Part shown: positions 52,104-60,622 of the stretch, one piece after another
Layout of the letters: each line of letters opens with the position of its first letter
Numbering within the stretch: position 1 is the first letter of the stretch
From: Alphaproteobacteria bacterium HT1-32
GTDB lineage: Bacteria > Pseudomonadota > Alphaproteobacteria > Rhodospirillales > HT1-32
Length of the DNA: 64,000 bases
Assembly (NCBI GenBank): GCA_009649675.1
Contig: WJPL01000001.1
Coordinates: 1,756,469-1,820,468 of the forward strand
Direction: 5' to 3'
The notes under the pieces: generated by a model
What the model was told of the DNA's origin: nothing
The model's input: only the letters and a program-made list of their open reading frames with translations
Databases searched by the model: none
Program-made: the position numbers and the translations under genes

Positions 52104-53738
52104 ATGCTGTTTCGGACAAGGTCTGAGAATGATTCGGATAAATCCGGCACCCCGCAGGACCGGATGAGTTCGATACTGCTCTGCCTGCTGATGCTTGCCA
52201 TGGTGACAATCATCGCAAGCCTGTTTCTGGTGAGGGAGCTGGGGGATGCGAGCCGGCAGATCGAGACGCTTCGCAAGTTTCAGGCAGATGTTTATTTCCG
52301 GCTCGGGGCCTATGAAGAGATGCAGCATCATCTCGGATACACCCAGTTCATTCACAATTTCAAAAACGGGGTTTTGCGGCGTGACGCGGACCGTCTCCTC
52401 ATGGCCCGGCTTCAGATAAACAAGGCATTGCTTGCTCTGGAAAAAGTGGGGGGCGGTGTCGATGACATGGCGGCGATCAGAAACACGCTGGAAGCCTATC
52501 GTGAGATGACATTCATTGCGGAACGGCTGATTGTGGCTGGTCGCAGTGCCATCGCGATTGATCGCGTCGTCAGGATCGATGACGGCCCAGCCATGGCTGC
52601 AATGGGGTCAATTCTTGCCGGTATTCATGCCGCGCGCGAGGCTCTCGAAGAAAATCTGAAGGAACAGAATTTCCAGATGAGCCGGATCAGAATGGTGTTC
52701 CATTTCGCCGTCGGTGGCCTTGTACTGCTGACCGTTGTCATTCTGTTTGTCTATGTCCGTGCCCGGCAGAATGCGAGAATACTGGCTGTTACGGCAGCAA
52801 GCCTGCAATCGGCAAATACCTATATCGAGGAGCGCATTGAACGGCTTGTCGGGATGGCGAAGTCTTCCGGCCCGGGTGAGGTTTTTACCCGTCATGCCTG
52901 GCCGGAGGGCATGTCGGCTTATGAAGCCCTGGGCCGGTTAGAGGCGTCTCTGACGGAGCTTATACACCGGATGGGTCGGCAGGAAGACCGGTTGATTGCG
53001 CATTCAACGGCGCTGGAAACGGCAAATGAAGAGCTCGCACAATTCAATTCTGTCGTGTCACATGACCTGCAGGAACCATTGCGGAAAATTCTGACCAATA
53101 TTGACCTGATCAGATTACGCCATCGTGATGAGGTCAGTGATGATCTTGGTCGTCATCTCGATAAACTTGCGATATCTGCCCGGAAGATGCGCCGTCTGAT
53201 TGTCGATCTTCTCGCTTATTCACGGGTCGGTTCGGAACCATTATCTCAGGAAATGCTCGACCTCCGGGAGGTTGTTCAGGCTGCGGTCAGGGAGACGGAA
53301 CATCTGTTCGATGACCGGTCAGGGTCGGTGAGCCTTGATATACCCGACGGTCCGCCTGTGCCGGGGGACCGTTTCCAGCTGGTGCAGGCTTTTGTGAATA
53401 TTCTGTCAAATGCTGCGAAGTTCGTCCGGGAGGGAGTGTCCCCCGAAGTCCGGATCTCCGGCGTTTATACAGACTACAGATTTACCCTCACATTTGCGGA
53501 TAACGGGGTCGGCTTTGACCCGGCGCTGGCGGAACAGATATTCGAGCCGTTCCGACGTTTTCATAGCGGGTCTGAATATGAAGGCAGCGGAATAGGATTG
53601 TCGATCGTCAAGCGGGCGGTCACCCGACAGGGGGGCAATGTGCGGGCCACACCGGCAGAAACGGGTGGCACCAGATTTATCGTCAATCTGATGCTGCAGT
53701 CCCAGGAAGCAGCCGGAGACAGCCATCATGTCGCCTGA
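52104..53738 (+). CDS. Membrane sensor histidine kinase, phytochrome-type HisKA
   Basis: A 544-residue kinase. Two membrane segments (about residues 22-45 and 205-228) bound a periplasmic helical domain of about 160 residues (QIETLRKFQADVYFRLGAYEEMQ in part), like four-helix sensor domains. The HisKA domain carries SVVSHDLQEPLRK with His320, of the bacteriophytochrome-type spacing, then HATPase with NILSNAAKFV near 433, ADNGVGFDP near 468 and GSGIGLSIVKRA near 495. No response regulator gene is near. The ligand is unknown. Confidence 0.9.
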   Translation: MLFRTRSENDSDKSGTPQDRMSSILLCLLMLAMVTIIASLFLVRELGDASRQIETLRKFQADVYFRLGAYEEMQHHLGYTQFIHNFKNGVLRRDADRLLMARLQINKALLALEKVGGGVDDMAAIRNTLEAYREMTFIAERLIVAGRSAIAIDRVVRIDDGPAMAAMGSILAGIHAAREALEENLKEQNFQMSRIRMVFHFAVGGLVLLTVVILFVYVRARQNARILAVTAASLQSANTYIEERIERLVGMAKSSGPGEVFTRHAWPEGMSAYEALGRLEASLTELIHRMGRQEDRLIAHSTALETANEELAQFNSVVSHDLQEPLRKILTNIDLIRLRHRDEVSDDLGRHLDKLAISARKMRRLIVDLLAYSRVGSEPLSQEMLDLREVVQAAVRETEHLFDDRSGSVSLDIPDGPPVPGDRFQLVQAFVNILSNAAKFVREGVSPEVRISGVYTDYRFTLTFADNGVGFDPALAEQIFEPFRRFHSGSEYEGSGIGLSIVKRAVTRQGGNVRATPAETGGTRFIVNLMLQSQEAAGDSHHVA

Positions 53739-53798
53739 TATGCAGGAACGGAGACCCGGATTCCGGTTATTGTTCAGCCAGCCTCGCCAGAAGATCCT

Positions 53799-53815
53799 GC
53801 CGGAATTTTTCCGGC
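53799..53815 (+). terminator. Small hairpin after the kinase gene
   Basis: Arms GCCGGAA (53799-53805) and TTCCGGC (53809-53815) pair over 7 bp with a TTT loop. Weak: no clear T-tail, 60 bases after the stop. Confidence 0.35.
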
Positions 53816-53998
53816 GGTAGAAGATTGCCGGCTTGAAGGCGTCAGGGGTGCGGGAGTGGCGGGAAGCGGTTGCTGTCCTGTTGCCGGGTGTGGAAAACTG
53901 TCCTAAATCAGGATCCCAGCCAGTTCCGCCGGTGCAAAGGCAGTGATTTCAGTCCTTGTCTGTATGGCGGTGGTCTTCACAAAACTGAAAGCTACCCG

Positions 53999-54889
53999 AT
54001 GAAAACGCACAGCAGATATGCTGGCCCGACACTGGCTGTCGCCGTGGCATCAGTTCTTTGGGGGCTTTACTGGATACCGGTCCGCTGGCTTCAGTCAGAA
54101 GGCCCTGATGCGGTTATGGTGGCGGCTCTGTTCAACATTGCGGCCCTTTGTCTCTATGCGCCGGTGCTGTCATGGACCGGTCGACCGGGTTGGGGCGGGC
54201 TTCCCGCCGGTGTGACCATTGGCGCGGCGATGACGCTCTATTCCCTGGCTCTTGGCATGACGACTGTGGTGAACGCGGTGCTGCTGTTTTACCTGACCCC
54301 GGTCTGGAGCACCCTGATCGGCCTGACGTTCAGGGGTGAACGGCTGACATTACACAGGGCGACCGCACTGATCCTGAGTCTTGTCGGGCTGATGCTGATA
54401 CTGGGTGACGATGGCGGGTTGCCCTTACCCGGCAATGCAGGGGATGTTGCCGCACTGGCGGCGGGACTGATCTGGTCAATCGGCTCTTTCAGCCTGTTTG
54501 ACCGACCGGCTGTGAGTGTCCGGTCCGCGACATTCTGGACGCTGGTCAGCGGCTCTGCGATATCGGTTCTGGCGATTCTTGTCGTCATGCCGGGCGGCGT
54601 GGAAACGGTGGTCTGGACGGTATCATCGGGCAGTGCGATTCTGCTGGGCGGGGTGATGCTGGGACTGTTGCTGATCCTGACAATCTGGGGCGCGCGGCAT
54701 CTGGCACCGGCCCGGGTTGGTATTCTGCTGATGGGTGAAATTGTCGTTGGTGTCGGATCCGCAGCGCTTTATGCGGGAGAGCCGGTCGGTCTGACCGAGA
54801 TCGCGGGGGGCGTTTCAATTCTGGTGGCGGCGGGTATTGAGGTGATGACACCGCATAAGAAAAACACTGGAAAAAAGTCTCACCTGTGA
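53999..54889 (+). CDS. EamA/DMT-family transporter
   Basis: A 296-residue membrane protein with ten hydrophobic segments in two repeats, each about 140 residues. I chose the ATG at MKTHSRYAGPTLAV. Conserved features are the line WGLYWIPVRWLQ near 19-30, FYLTPVWSTLIGLTFRGERLT (part) near 98-118 in the first repeat and GILLMGEIVVGVGSAALYAGEPV (part) near 240 in the second. It likely exports metabolites or amino acids; substrate unknown. It converges on the DUF4197 gene. Confidence 0.85.
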   Translation: MKTHSRYAGPTLAVAVASVLWGLYWIPVRWLQSEGPDAVMVAALFNIAALCLYAPVLSWTGRPGWGGLPAGVTIGAAMTLYSLALGMTTVVNAVLLFYLTPVWSTLIGLTFRGERLTLHRATALILSLVGLMLILGDDGGLPLPGNAGDVAALAAGLIWSIGSFSLFDRPAVSVRSATFWTLVSGSAISVLAILVVMPGGVETVVWTVSSGSAILLGGVMLGLLLILTIWGARHLAPARVGILLMGEIVVGVGSAALYAGEPVGLTEIAGGVSILVAAGIEVMTPHKKNTGKKSHL

Positions 54890-55019
54890 CGCCGGTCACA
54901 TTTTTTCTAGTCTGACGCGTATACAACAGGTCTCATCAGATGACGGCTTGCGGTTTTCCCCTCCCTGAACCCGCAGTCGTTTTGGACACAGGACCGACGC
55001 CTCGGCCTGTCCAGAGACA

Positions 55020-55068
55020 GCGGTGGCGCTTCACCCTTCCCCCTCCCTTCCCCCAGAAGCGCCACCGC
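55020..55068. terminator. 13-bp perfect hairpin with a G-quadruplex-type loop
   Basis: Arms GCGGTGGCGCTTC (55020-55032) and GAAGCGCCACCGC (55056-55068) pair perfectly over 13 bp. The 23-base loop is, on the minus strand, G5-AA-G3-A-G5-AA-G3, a canonical four-run G-quadruplex pattern. It lies 23 bases past the DUF4197 stop and 131 bases past the EamA stop, so it can act as a terminator for both; in DUF4197 mRNA the loop would be the G-rich strand. Confidence 0.75.
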
Positions 55069-55090
55069 AACTTTCTGGGTTCCGGACCCT

Positions 55091-55828
55091 TCATCGCCCA
55101 AAAACAGTCCTGAGAATTTCGGTGGTTCGCGCAGCCGGGTTTTCACGAATGGCCTTCTCCTCGCGACCGAGAAGCAGGAACAGGCCACCCAGTGCTTCGG
55201 TTACCACATGGTCGGACAGGTCGGCCGTGACATCGGGGACAAAGGGCAGGGATTTATATTGACCAATCATCGCATCATATGACCGGACGGCACCGACTTC
55301 GCGCAGGCTGTCATTGACGACGGGTGTGAACTTCTCGCGCAGTTCGGGTGTCATCCGGCCCCGGAAATAACTTGTCGCGGCATCATCCGGGCCATTGTAG
55401 ATTTTCTGCGCGTCATCAATGCTCATGGTTGAAACCGCATTCCAGAACAGTTGCCGGGCTTCCGGCGCAGCGGCTTCCGCAGCCCTGTTCAGGCGGAGCT
55501 CCAGGTCATCTGCCATACCGGAAAGACCAACGGTTTTGAGCGCTGACTGGACCTTCTGAAGGGTCGGCGGCAGTGGAATATGGATGTCCGGATTGGCATT
55601 GAAGCCGTCGGTTGTTCCAATCTGGCTGACGACCCGGTCAGAGCCGACACGCAGTGCCTCCTTGAGCCCCTTGATGATCTCGTCATTGCCCAGACCGGAC
55701 GACGTGCCTCCTCCCCCGCCCAATGCTTTTCGCGCCTTGTCGAGGAATGACTGGGCCTGAGCCGGGGGGGATATCAGACAGGCGACGGAGATCAGAGATG
55801 TGATAATCTGGCGACGGGAAATATGCAT
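55091..55828 (-). CDS. DUF4197 domain protein, secreted
   Basis: About 245 residues from ATG at MHISRRQIITSLIS; an ATG 12 bases upstream is the alternative. A signal peptide ends near PPAQAQ (residue 26). GLGNDEIIKGLKEALRVGSDRVV, in part, near residue 45 and YFRGRMTPELREKFTPVVNDSL, in part, near 150 are typical DUF4197 lines; function is unknown. It converges on the EamA gene and ends next to the G-rich hairpin. Confidence 0.85.
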   Translation of the reverse strand: MHISRRQIITSLISVACLISPPAQAQSFLDKARKALGGGGGTSSGLGNDEIIKGLKEALRVGSDRVVSQIGTTDGFNANPDIHIPLPPTLQKVQSALKTVGLSGMADDLELRLNRAAEAAAPEARQLFWNAVSTMSIDDAQKIYNGPDDAATSYFRGRMTPELREKFTPVVNDSLREVGAVRSYDAMIGQYKSLPFVPDVTADLSDHVVTEALGGLFLLLGREEKAIRENPAARTTEILRTVFGR

Positions 55829-55944
55829 GACCTGCTCCATTTGTTCCCGCCGATAGTGGCGGACAGGCGGGCAGGACCGCAACCGTTTCAGTTTGCGAAT
55901 TGTTATCGGAACCTCCTAGACTGTCTGCAGACGGGGAAAGACGA

Positions 55945-57861
55945 TTGAAAAACAAGCCAACAGGTTCAGTTGACGACGATATTCTCAAGGAAAGCGTACG
56001 ACATTTGTCGCAGGCGTTCTCTGTGTTTGATCGCGATCTGAATCTCGTCATCTGGAACCCGCAGTTCGCAAAGCTGCTCGGGTTTCCCGACGAACTGCTT
56101 TACCAGGGCGCACCCCTTGCTTCCTTTTTCCGGCATAATGCGGAGCGCGGCGAATATGGTGAGGGTGACCTGGATGCCCTGGTTGATGATCGCATCAGGC
56201 TGGCACGTCAGGGTAAGGCGCATCGTTTTCAGCGGGTGACGAAGGACGGTATTGTCCTTGATGTTGTTGGCAATCCGCTGCCTTCCGGCGGGTTTGTAAC
56301 CACCTACACGGATATTACGGAACGGGTGAATCTGGAGAAGGAGCTGTCACGCACCAAGGCGGATCATGAACTGGCATCGCAGATCAGCCATACCGGATTC
56401 TGGCGCGTACAGCTGGATCCTCTGGTCGTGTTCTGGTCACCCGAACTTTATCGTATTCACGGTTTGCCTGCCGACCGGCCGATAACGCTGGAACAGGCGA
56501 TTGAGGCTTATCATCCGGACGACAGGTCAATTGTTGAAAGCCTGGTTGCGGAAGCCATCAGGGATGCCAGGCCGTTCGAACACGAACTGCGAATTGTCCG
56601 CCCCGGCGGAAGCATAAGATACTGCAATTCTCGCGGGTTCTGTGAAACGGACGAAACCGGCCAGGTCATCGCAATTTTCGGCACATTTCAGGATGTAACG
56701 AGCCGGGTTCTTGCGGAAAAAGCGCATCAGGAGAGTGACCGGCGTTATCAGCAGTTATATGAAACCAGCCCGGTCATGCTCTGGACCTGCGGCAAGGGAT
56801 ATCTTCTTGAAGCGATCAATGACCGTTTTGCCCGGAAACTCGGTTATGAGAAAGACGAGCTGCTGAATACGGACGTTCTTAAACTGGCAACGGAACCGAC
56901 CAGGAAACTTGTTCAGGAAGTGTTGCGCCCGAAGCTGCTGAAAGACGGATTGTACGAGAATCAGCTTGCCGGGTTTGTCCATCGCAACGGCTCGGTCGTT
57001 GAGGTGGAGATGACCGCCTATCTCGAAACAGAGCCGGATAGTGATGATTTTCGTGTACTGGCGTCCGCTGTTGATGTTTCCAGCCGGTTCGAAGCAGAGC
57101 GACGCCTGCGCCGGGCGCTGGAAGAGGCGGAACTGGCAAATCGTACGAAGTCACAGTTTCTGGCCAATATCAGCCATGAGCTGCGCACACCGCTGAATTC
57201 GATCATCGGGTTTTCGCAATTCATGTCTCAGGAATTGCTCGGGCCGCTCGGTAATCCGCAATATCTCGAATACAGTCAGGATATCCTGTATTCCGGCGAA
57301 CATCTGCTCAACCTGATCAACGATATTCTCGACATCACGAAGATCGAAGCCGGCGAAACCCAGATTGACGAAGAGCGGGTTGTCGTTGCCGATTTGATTG
57401 AAAGTTGCCTGCGCATGGTCCGGCAGCGTGCCCGCGCCAAAGGACTGATGCTGCGGATCGAAGGTGGTGCAGATAAGGCCCCCGTCATTATGGCCGATGA
57501 ACGGCTGTTCAAGCAGATACTTCTGAACCTGCTGACCAACGCCATCAAATTCACCAGTGAGGGGGAAATTACGGTCCGGACCGGCGTAGAGCAAAACAGC
57601 CCGTTTATCGAAGTCAGCGATACCGGTATCGGAATTACCGATGCCGATCAGGAGGCTGTGTTACTGCCTTTTGTCCAGATTGCTGATGCAATGACCCGAA
57701 ACCATGAAGGCAGTGGTCTGGGACTGCCGTTGAGCAAATCCCTGGCTGAGCTGCATGGCGGCCGCCTGGACCTGACAAGCAAGATAGGCGTGGGCACGAC
57801 GGTACGGGTGAGCCTGCCGGCGGAACGTCTGCTCTCAACGAATGCGCCGGCAACCGGGTAA
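55945..57861 (+). CDS. Multi-PAS sensor histidine kinase, cytosolic
   Basis: About 638 residues from TTG preceded by GGGGAAAG; the frame is open from a TTG 45 bases upstream, and there is no ATG nearby. No membrane segments are seen, so it is a soluble kinase. PAS-type domains cover roughly residues 10-125 (LSQAFSVFDRDLNLVIWN, a PAS_7 pattern), 140-255, and 270-385. HisKA follows with ANISHELRTPLN (His411), then HATPase with NLLTNAIKFT near 535, SDTGIGIT near 562 and GSGLGLPLSKSLA near 588. There is no response regulator in sight. Confidence 0.9.
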   Translation: MKNKPTGSVDDDILKESVRHLSQAFSVFDRDLNLVIWNPQFAKLLGFPDELLYQGAPLASFFRHNAERGEYGEGDLDALVDDRIRLARQGKAHRFQRVTKDGIVLDVVGNPLPSGGFVTTYTDITERVNLEKELSRTKADHELASQISHTGFWRVQLDPLVVFWSPELYRIHGLPADRPITLEQAIEAYHPDDRSIVESLVAEAIRDARPFEHELRIVRPGGSIRYCNSRGFCETDETGQVIAIFGTFQDVTSRVLAEKAHQESDRRYQQLYETSPVMLWTCGKGYLLEAINDRFARKLGYEKDELLNTDVLKLATEPTRKLVQEVLRPKLLKDGLYENQLAGFVHRNGSVVEVEMTAYLETEPDSDDFRVLASAVDVSSRFEAERRLRRALEEAELANRTKSQFLANISHELRTPLNSIIGFSQFMSQELLGPLGNPQYLEYSQDILYSGEHLLNLINDILDITKIEAGETQIDEERVVVADLIESCLRMVRQRARAKGLMLRIEGGADKAPVIMADERLFKQILLNLLTNAIKFTSEGEITVRTGVEQNSPFIEVSDTGIGITDADQEAVLLPFVQIADAMTRNHEGSGLGLPLSKSLAELHGGRLDLTSKIGVGTTVRVSLPAERLLSTNAPATG

Positions 57862-57909
57862 TCTGGTCTGTCGCGCGCTGTTTGCCCCGCGACAGACCAG
57901 TGCAGACGA

Positions 57910-58542
57910 TCAGGCGGGCATCGGGATCTTCTGATCCGTCGGCGGGATATTCCAGCCGGCCTGCACGGACGGACGCTCCGCCATCGCCAGATACCATCGT
58001 TTCACATTCGGGAAGTCGTTCAGATCGATTTCCTGCCAGTCATGGCGGCCGATCCAGGGCCAGATCGCAAAATCGGCAATAGACAGATCGCCAGCGATGA
58101 ATTCGTTTGAAGCCAGCTGTTTGTCCATGACCCCGTAGAGGCGTTTCGCCTCATTGCCAAAACGTTCCTCGGCATAGGGTGCCTTGCCGGAATTATATTT
58201 CCGGAAATGATGGACCTGTCCGAGAATTGGTCCGGCACCGCCCATCTGGAACATCAGCCATTCAATGACTTTCCAGCGACCGGCCGGATCTTTCGGCAGC
58301 AGCTTGCCGGACTTTTCCGCGAGATAGAGCAGGATGGCACCTGATTCCATCATCGAAATACCGGTTTCCGTATCGACAATTGCCGGAATTTTGTTGTTCG
58401 GGCTGATTTTCAGGAAATCCGGGGCAAACTGTTCGTCTTTGTGAATGTTCACGGGTCTGACGACATAAGGCAGGCCCATTTCTTCGAGGGCCATCGTGAT
58501 TTTCCGGCCATTTGGTGTGGTCCAGGTATAGAGTTCGATCAT
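57910..58542 (-). CDS. Glutathione S-transferase (YfcG/YghU type)
   Basis: About 210 residues from ATG at MIELYTWTTPNGRKITMALE; the longer frame upstream is not supported. The N-terminal thioredoxin-like half has TPNGRKITMALEEMGLPY, of the nu-class, and NNKIPAIVDTETGISMMESGAILLYLA, in part, near 50. GDLSIADFAIWPWIGRH near 155 is the C-terminal helical signature. It is next to a divergent FAH-family gene, and such pairs can act in breakdown of aromatic ring-cleavage products (maleylpyruvate-type). Confidence 0.9.
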   Translation of the reverse strand: MIELYTWTTPNGRKITMALEEMGLPYVVRPVNIHKDEQFAPDFLKISPNNKIPAIVDTETGISMMESGAILLYLAEKSGKLLPKDPAGRWKVIEWLMFQMGGAGPILGQVHHFRKYNSGKAPYAEERFGNEAKRLYGVMDKQLASNEFIAGDLSIADFAIWPWIGRHDWQEIDLNDFPNVKRWYLAMAERPSVQAGWNIPPTDQKIPMPA

Positions 58543-58652
58543 ACGTATTTTCTCCGGTTCTGGGGATCTGTCCGGTATCCGGCAAATCGCCACTGGAAGC
58601 TGTCGCGCGCGGGTTGTATTGTCCGGCACACATTGGATATGGAGTCGATATT

Positions 58653-59339
58653 ATGGGTTATGTCATCCCTGCGCCAGCCGCACCCTCAGTTGCCGTTGAC
58701 GGCAGTCAGGACCGGTTTCCGGTCCGCCGCGTTTATTGCGTTGGCCGCAACTATGCCGAACATGCTCGCGAGATGGGCCACGATCCGGACCGTGAACCAC
58801 CGTTTTTCTTCATGAAGCCGGGGGATGCTCTGCTGCCGACCGGCAGCGACTTTCCGTATCCGAATCTGTCGGAAAATGTGCATTACGAAATGGAATTTGT
58901 CGTTGCTATCGGCAAGGGCGGCGACGATATCGCCGAAGCTGATGCGCTGGATCATATCTGGGGCTACACGGTTGGTCTGGATATGACGCGCCGCGACCGT
59001 CAGGGCGAAATGAAGAAACTTGGCCGTCCCTGGGAAGCCGGCAAGGCTTTCAATCATTCCGCACCGATTTCACCGCTGAAACCGGCGGCCTCCATCGGGC
59101 ATCCGACGAAAGGTCGTATCTGGCTGAAGAATAACGGCGAGATCGTCCAGGATTCCGACATTGCCGAGCTGATCTGGAATGTTCAGGAAACCATTTCCAT
59201 CCTGTCCCGGGATTTTGGGCTTGAGGCCGGCGACCTGATTTATACCGGAACGCCTGCCGGTGTTGGGGCCGTGAAGCGGGGCGATCACCTTGTTGGCGGC
59301 GTTGACGGTGTCGGCGAAGTCGAGATCAAGGTCGTCTGA
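58653..59339 (+). CDS. Fumarylacetoacetate hydrolase family protein (fumarylpyruvate-hydrolase-like)
   Basis: About 228 residues from ATG preceded by TGGAG. The lines RRVYCVGRNYAEHAREMG near 25, PPFFFMKPGDALLPTG near 49 and VHYEMEFVVAIGKGG near 75 are FAH family signatures, with the metal-site Glu in EMEFV. GLDMTRRDRQGEMKKLGRPWE, in part, near 110 and LIYTGTPAGVGAVKRGD near 195 also agree. It hydrolyses a beta-diketo acid such as fumarylpyruvate; the substrate is inferred from likeness. It ends at a strong terminator. Confidence 0.9.
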   Translation: MGYVIPAPAAPSVAVDGSQDRFPVRRVYCVGRNYAEHAREMGHDPDREPPFFFMKPGDALLPTGSDFPYPNLSENVHYEMEFVVAIGKGGDDIAEADALDHIWGYTVGLDMTRRDRQGEMKKLGRPWEAGKAFNHSAPISPLKPAASIGHPTKGRIWLKNNGEIVQDSDIAELIWNVQETISILSRDFGLEAGDLIYTGTPAGVGAVKRGDHLVGGVDGVGEVEIKVV

Positions 59340-59351
59340 TCTTTCAGAAAT

Positions 59352-59395
59352 GATCACGCCGGATATCCTCCGGCGTGATCCTCTCTTTTTTATTT
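59352..59395 (+). terminator. Strong Rho-independent terminator after the FAH gene
   Basis: Arms GATCACGCCGGA (59352-59363) and TCCGGCGTGATC (59369-59380) pair perfectly over 12 bp with a 5-base loop and are followed by CTCTCTTTTTTATTT. It separates the FAH gene from the iron-type ABC operon. Confidence 0.93.
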
Positions 59396-59479
59396 CGTCA
59401 CAAAAGCATAACATTCACCTGTTATCGGAGGAGCACGCTCGCAGACGAGCGTTTCAATTCATCGAACAGGGGATTACCC

Positions 59480-60457
59480 ATGCGCAAGACACTTGTCGCT
59501 GCCGCGATAGCGACGGCTTTTCTGACCGGGCAGGCCTTTGCCGCTTCCGGCAAACTGGTTCTCTATACATCCCAGCCGAACAAGGACGCCCAGCAGACAG
59601 TTGATGCCTTCAAGAAGGCTCATCCGGATGTTGATGTGGAATGGGTTCGTGATGGTACGACCAAGGTTATGGCGAAACTGCGGGCCGAATTTGCGGCCGG
59701 TGCGCCGAAGCCCGACGTGCTGCTGATCGCTGACGTGGTCAACATGGAACAGCTGAAAAGCGAAGGCCGTCTGATGGCCTATGATGCGGCGCCGGTTGCC
59801 GGTTATGAAGCCGGTATTCATGACGCCGACAAAACCTATTTTTCCACCAAGCTGATCACCACCGGTATCGTCTACAATACGGGTGCACCGATGAAACCGA
59901 CCGACTGGGATGATCTGGTAAAGCCGGAAGCCAAGGGGCTGGTTGCGATGCCGTCACCGCTGACGTCCGGTGCTGCCGCTATCCACATGTCTGCACTGAC
60001 CAGCAATCCAAAATTCGGCTGGGCTTATTATGAAAAGCTGGCCGCCAACGGTGTCTCGCCGAAAGGCGGAAATGGCGGAACCTTCAAGGCTGTTGCCTCC
60101 GGCGAGAAGCTTTATGGCATGGTCGTTGACTTCCTGCCGATCCGGCAGAAAGCTGAAGGTGCTCCGGTTGAATTTGTTTTTCCGGAAAGCGGTGTGACCG
60201 CAGTCACCGAGCCGGCGGCCATCCTGTCGACCGCTTCGAATGTGGATGCCGCGAAGGCTTTCATCGACTTCCTGCTGTCCAGGGAAGGTCAGGAACTGGC
60301 TCTGAGCCAGGGTTATCTGGCTGCCCATCCTGATGTTGCCACGCCGGCCGGTTTTCCGTCGCGTGACAAGATCAAGCTGATGGCTTTTGACGCGGCTGCG
60401 GCACTGAAAAATGCCGATGCCGACAAGAAGAAGTTCACCGAGACTTTCGGTCAGTAA
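59480..60457 (+). CDS. Iron(III)-type ABC transporter substrate-binding protein
   Basis: About 325 residues from ATG at MRKTLVAAAIATAFL, ribosome-binding site CAGGGGATT. Signal peptide ends at AFAAS (about residue 21). The line KLVLYTSQPNKDAQQTVDAFK, in part, near 24 is typical for FbpA/AfuA and phosphonate-type type-2 binding proteins, and LITTGIVYNTGAP near 128 is the hinge. The ligand is not clear; ferric ion or an organic acid are both possible. A hairpin follows before the permease. Confidence 0.9.
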   Translation: MRKTLVAAAIATAFLTGQAFAASGKLVLYTSQPNKDAQQTVDAFKKAHPDVDVEWVRDGTTKVMAKLRAEFAAGAPKPDVLLIADVVNMEQLKSEGRLMAYDAAPVAGYEAGIHDADKTYFSTKLITTGIVYNTGAPMKPTDWDDLVKPEAKGLVAMPSPLTSGAAAIHMSALTSNPKFGWAYYEKLAANGVSPKGGNGGTFKAVASGEKLYGMVVDFLPIRQKAEGAPVEFVFPESGVTAVTEPAAILSTASNVDAAKAFIDFLLSREGQELALSQGYLAAHPDVATPAGFPSRDKIKLMAFDAAAALKNADADKKKFTETFGQ

Positions 60458-60463
60458 GGTTAT

Positions 60464-60500
60464 CAGCGGTGGCCGGGTGATAAATACCCGGCCACCGCTG
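60464..60500 (+). terminator. 15-bp perfect hairpin after the binding-protein gene
   Basis: Arms CAGCGGTGGCCGGGT (60464-60478) and ACCCGGCCACCGCTG (60486-60500) pair perfectly with a 7-base loop and are followed by TTTCC. A partial terminator between binding-protein and permease genes, as seen in the TctC and DctP operons. Confidence 0.85.
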
Positions 60501-60622
60501 TTTCCTGATGATCCGTCAGTTGCTGTCGGGCCCGGTGTCGCCGGGCTTTTCCTTTTCCAGATCAGCGTCATTCCCCATTGAACGAAATTCTGTCCACCAG
60601 ACCTGAACCACGGGCCGCCGGT

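Noticed and set aside
53742-53822. Mini frame of 26 codons after the kinase gene
   Set aside because: It is arginine-rich and spans the small hairpin; no ribosome-binding site and no sign of conservation.
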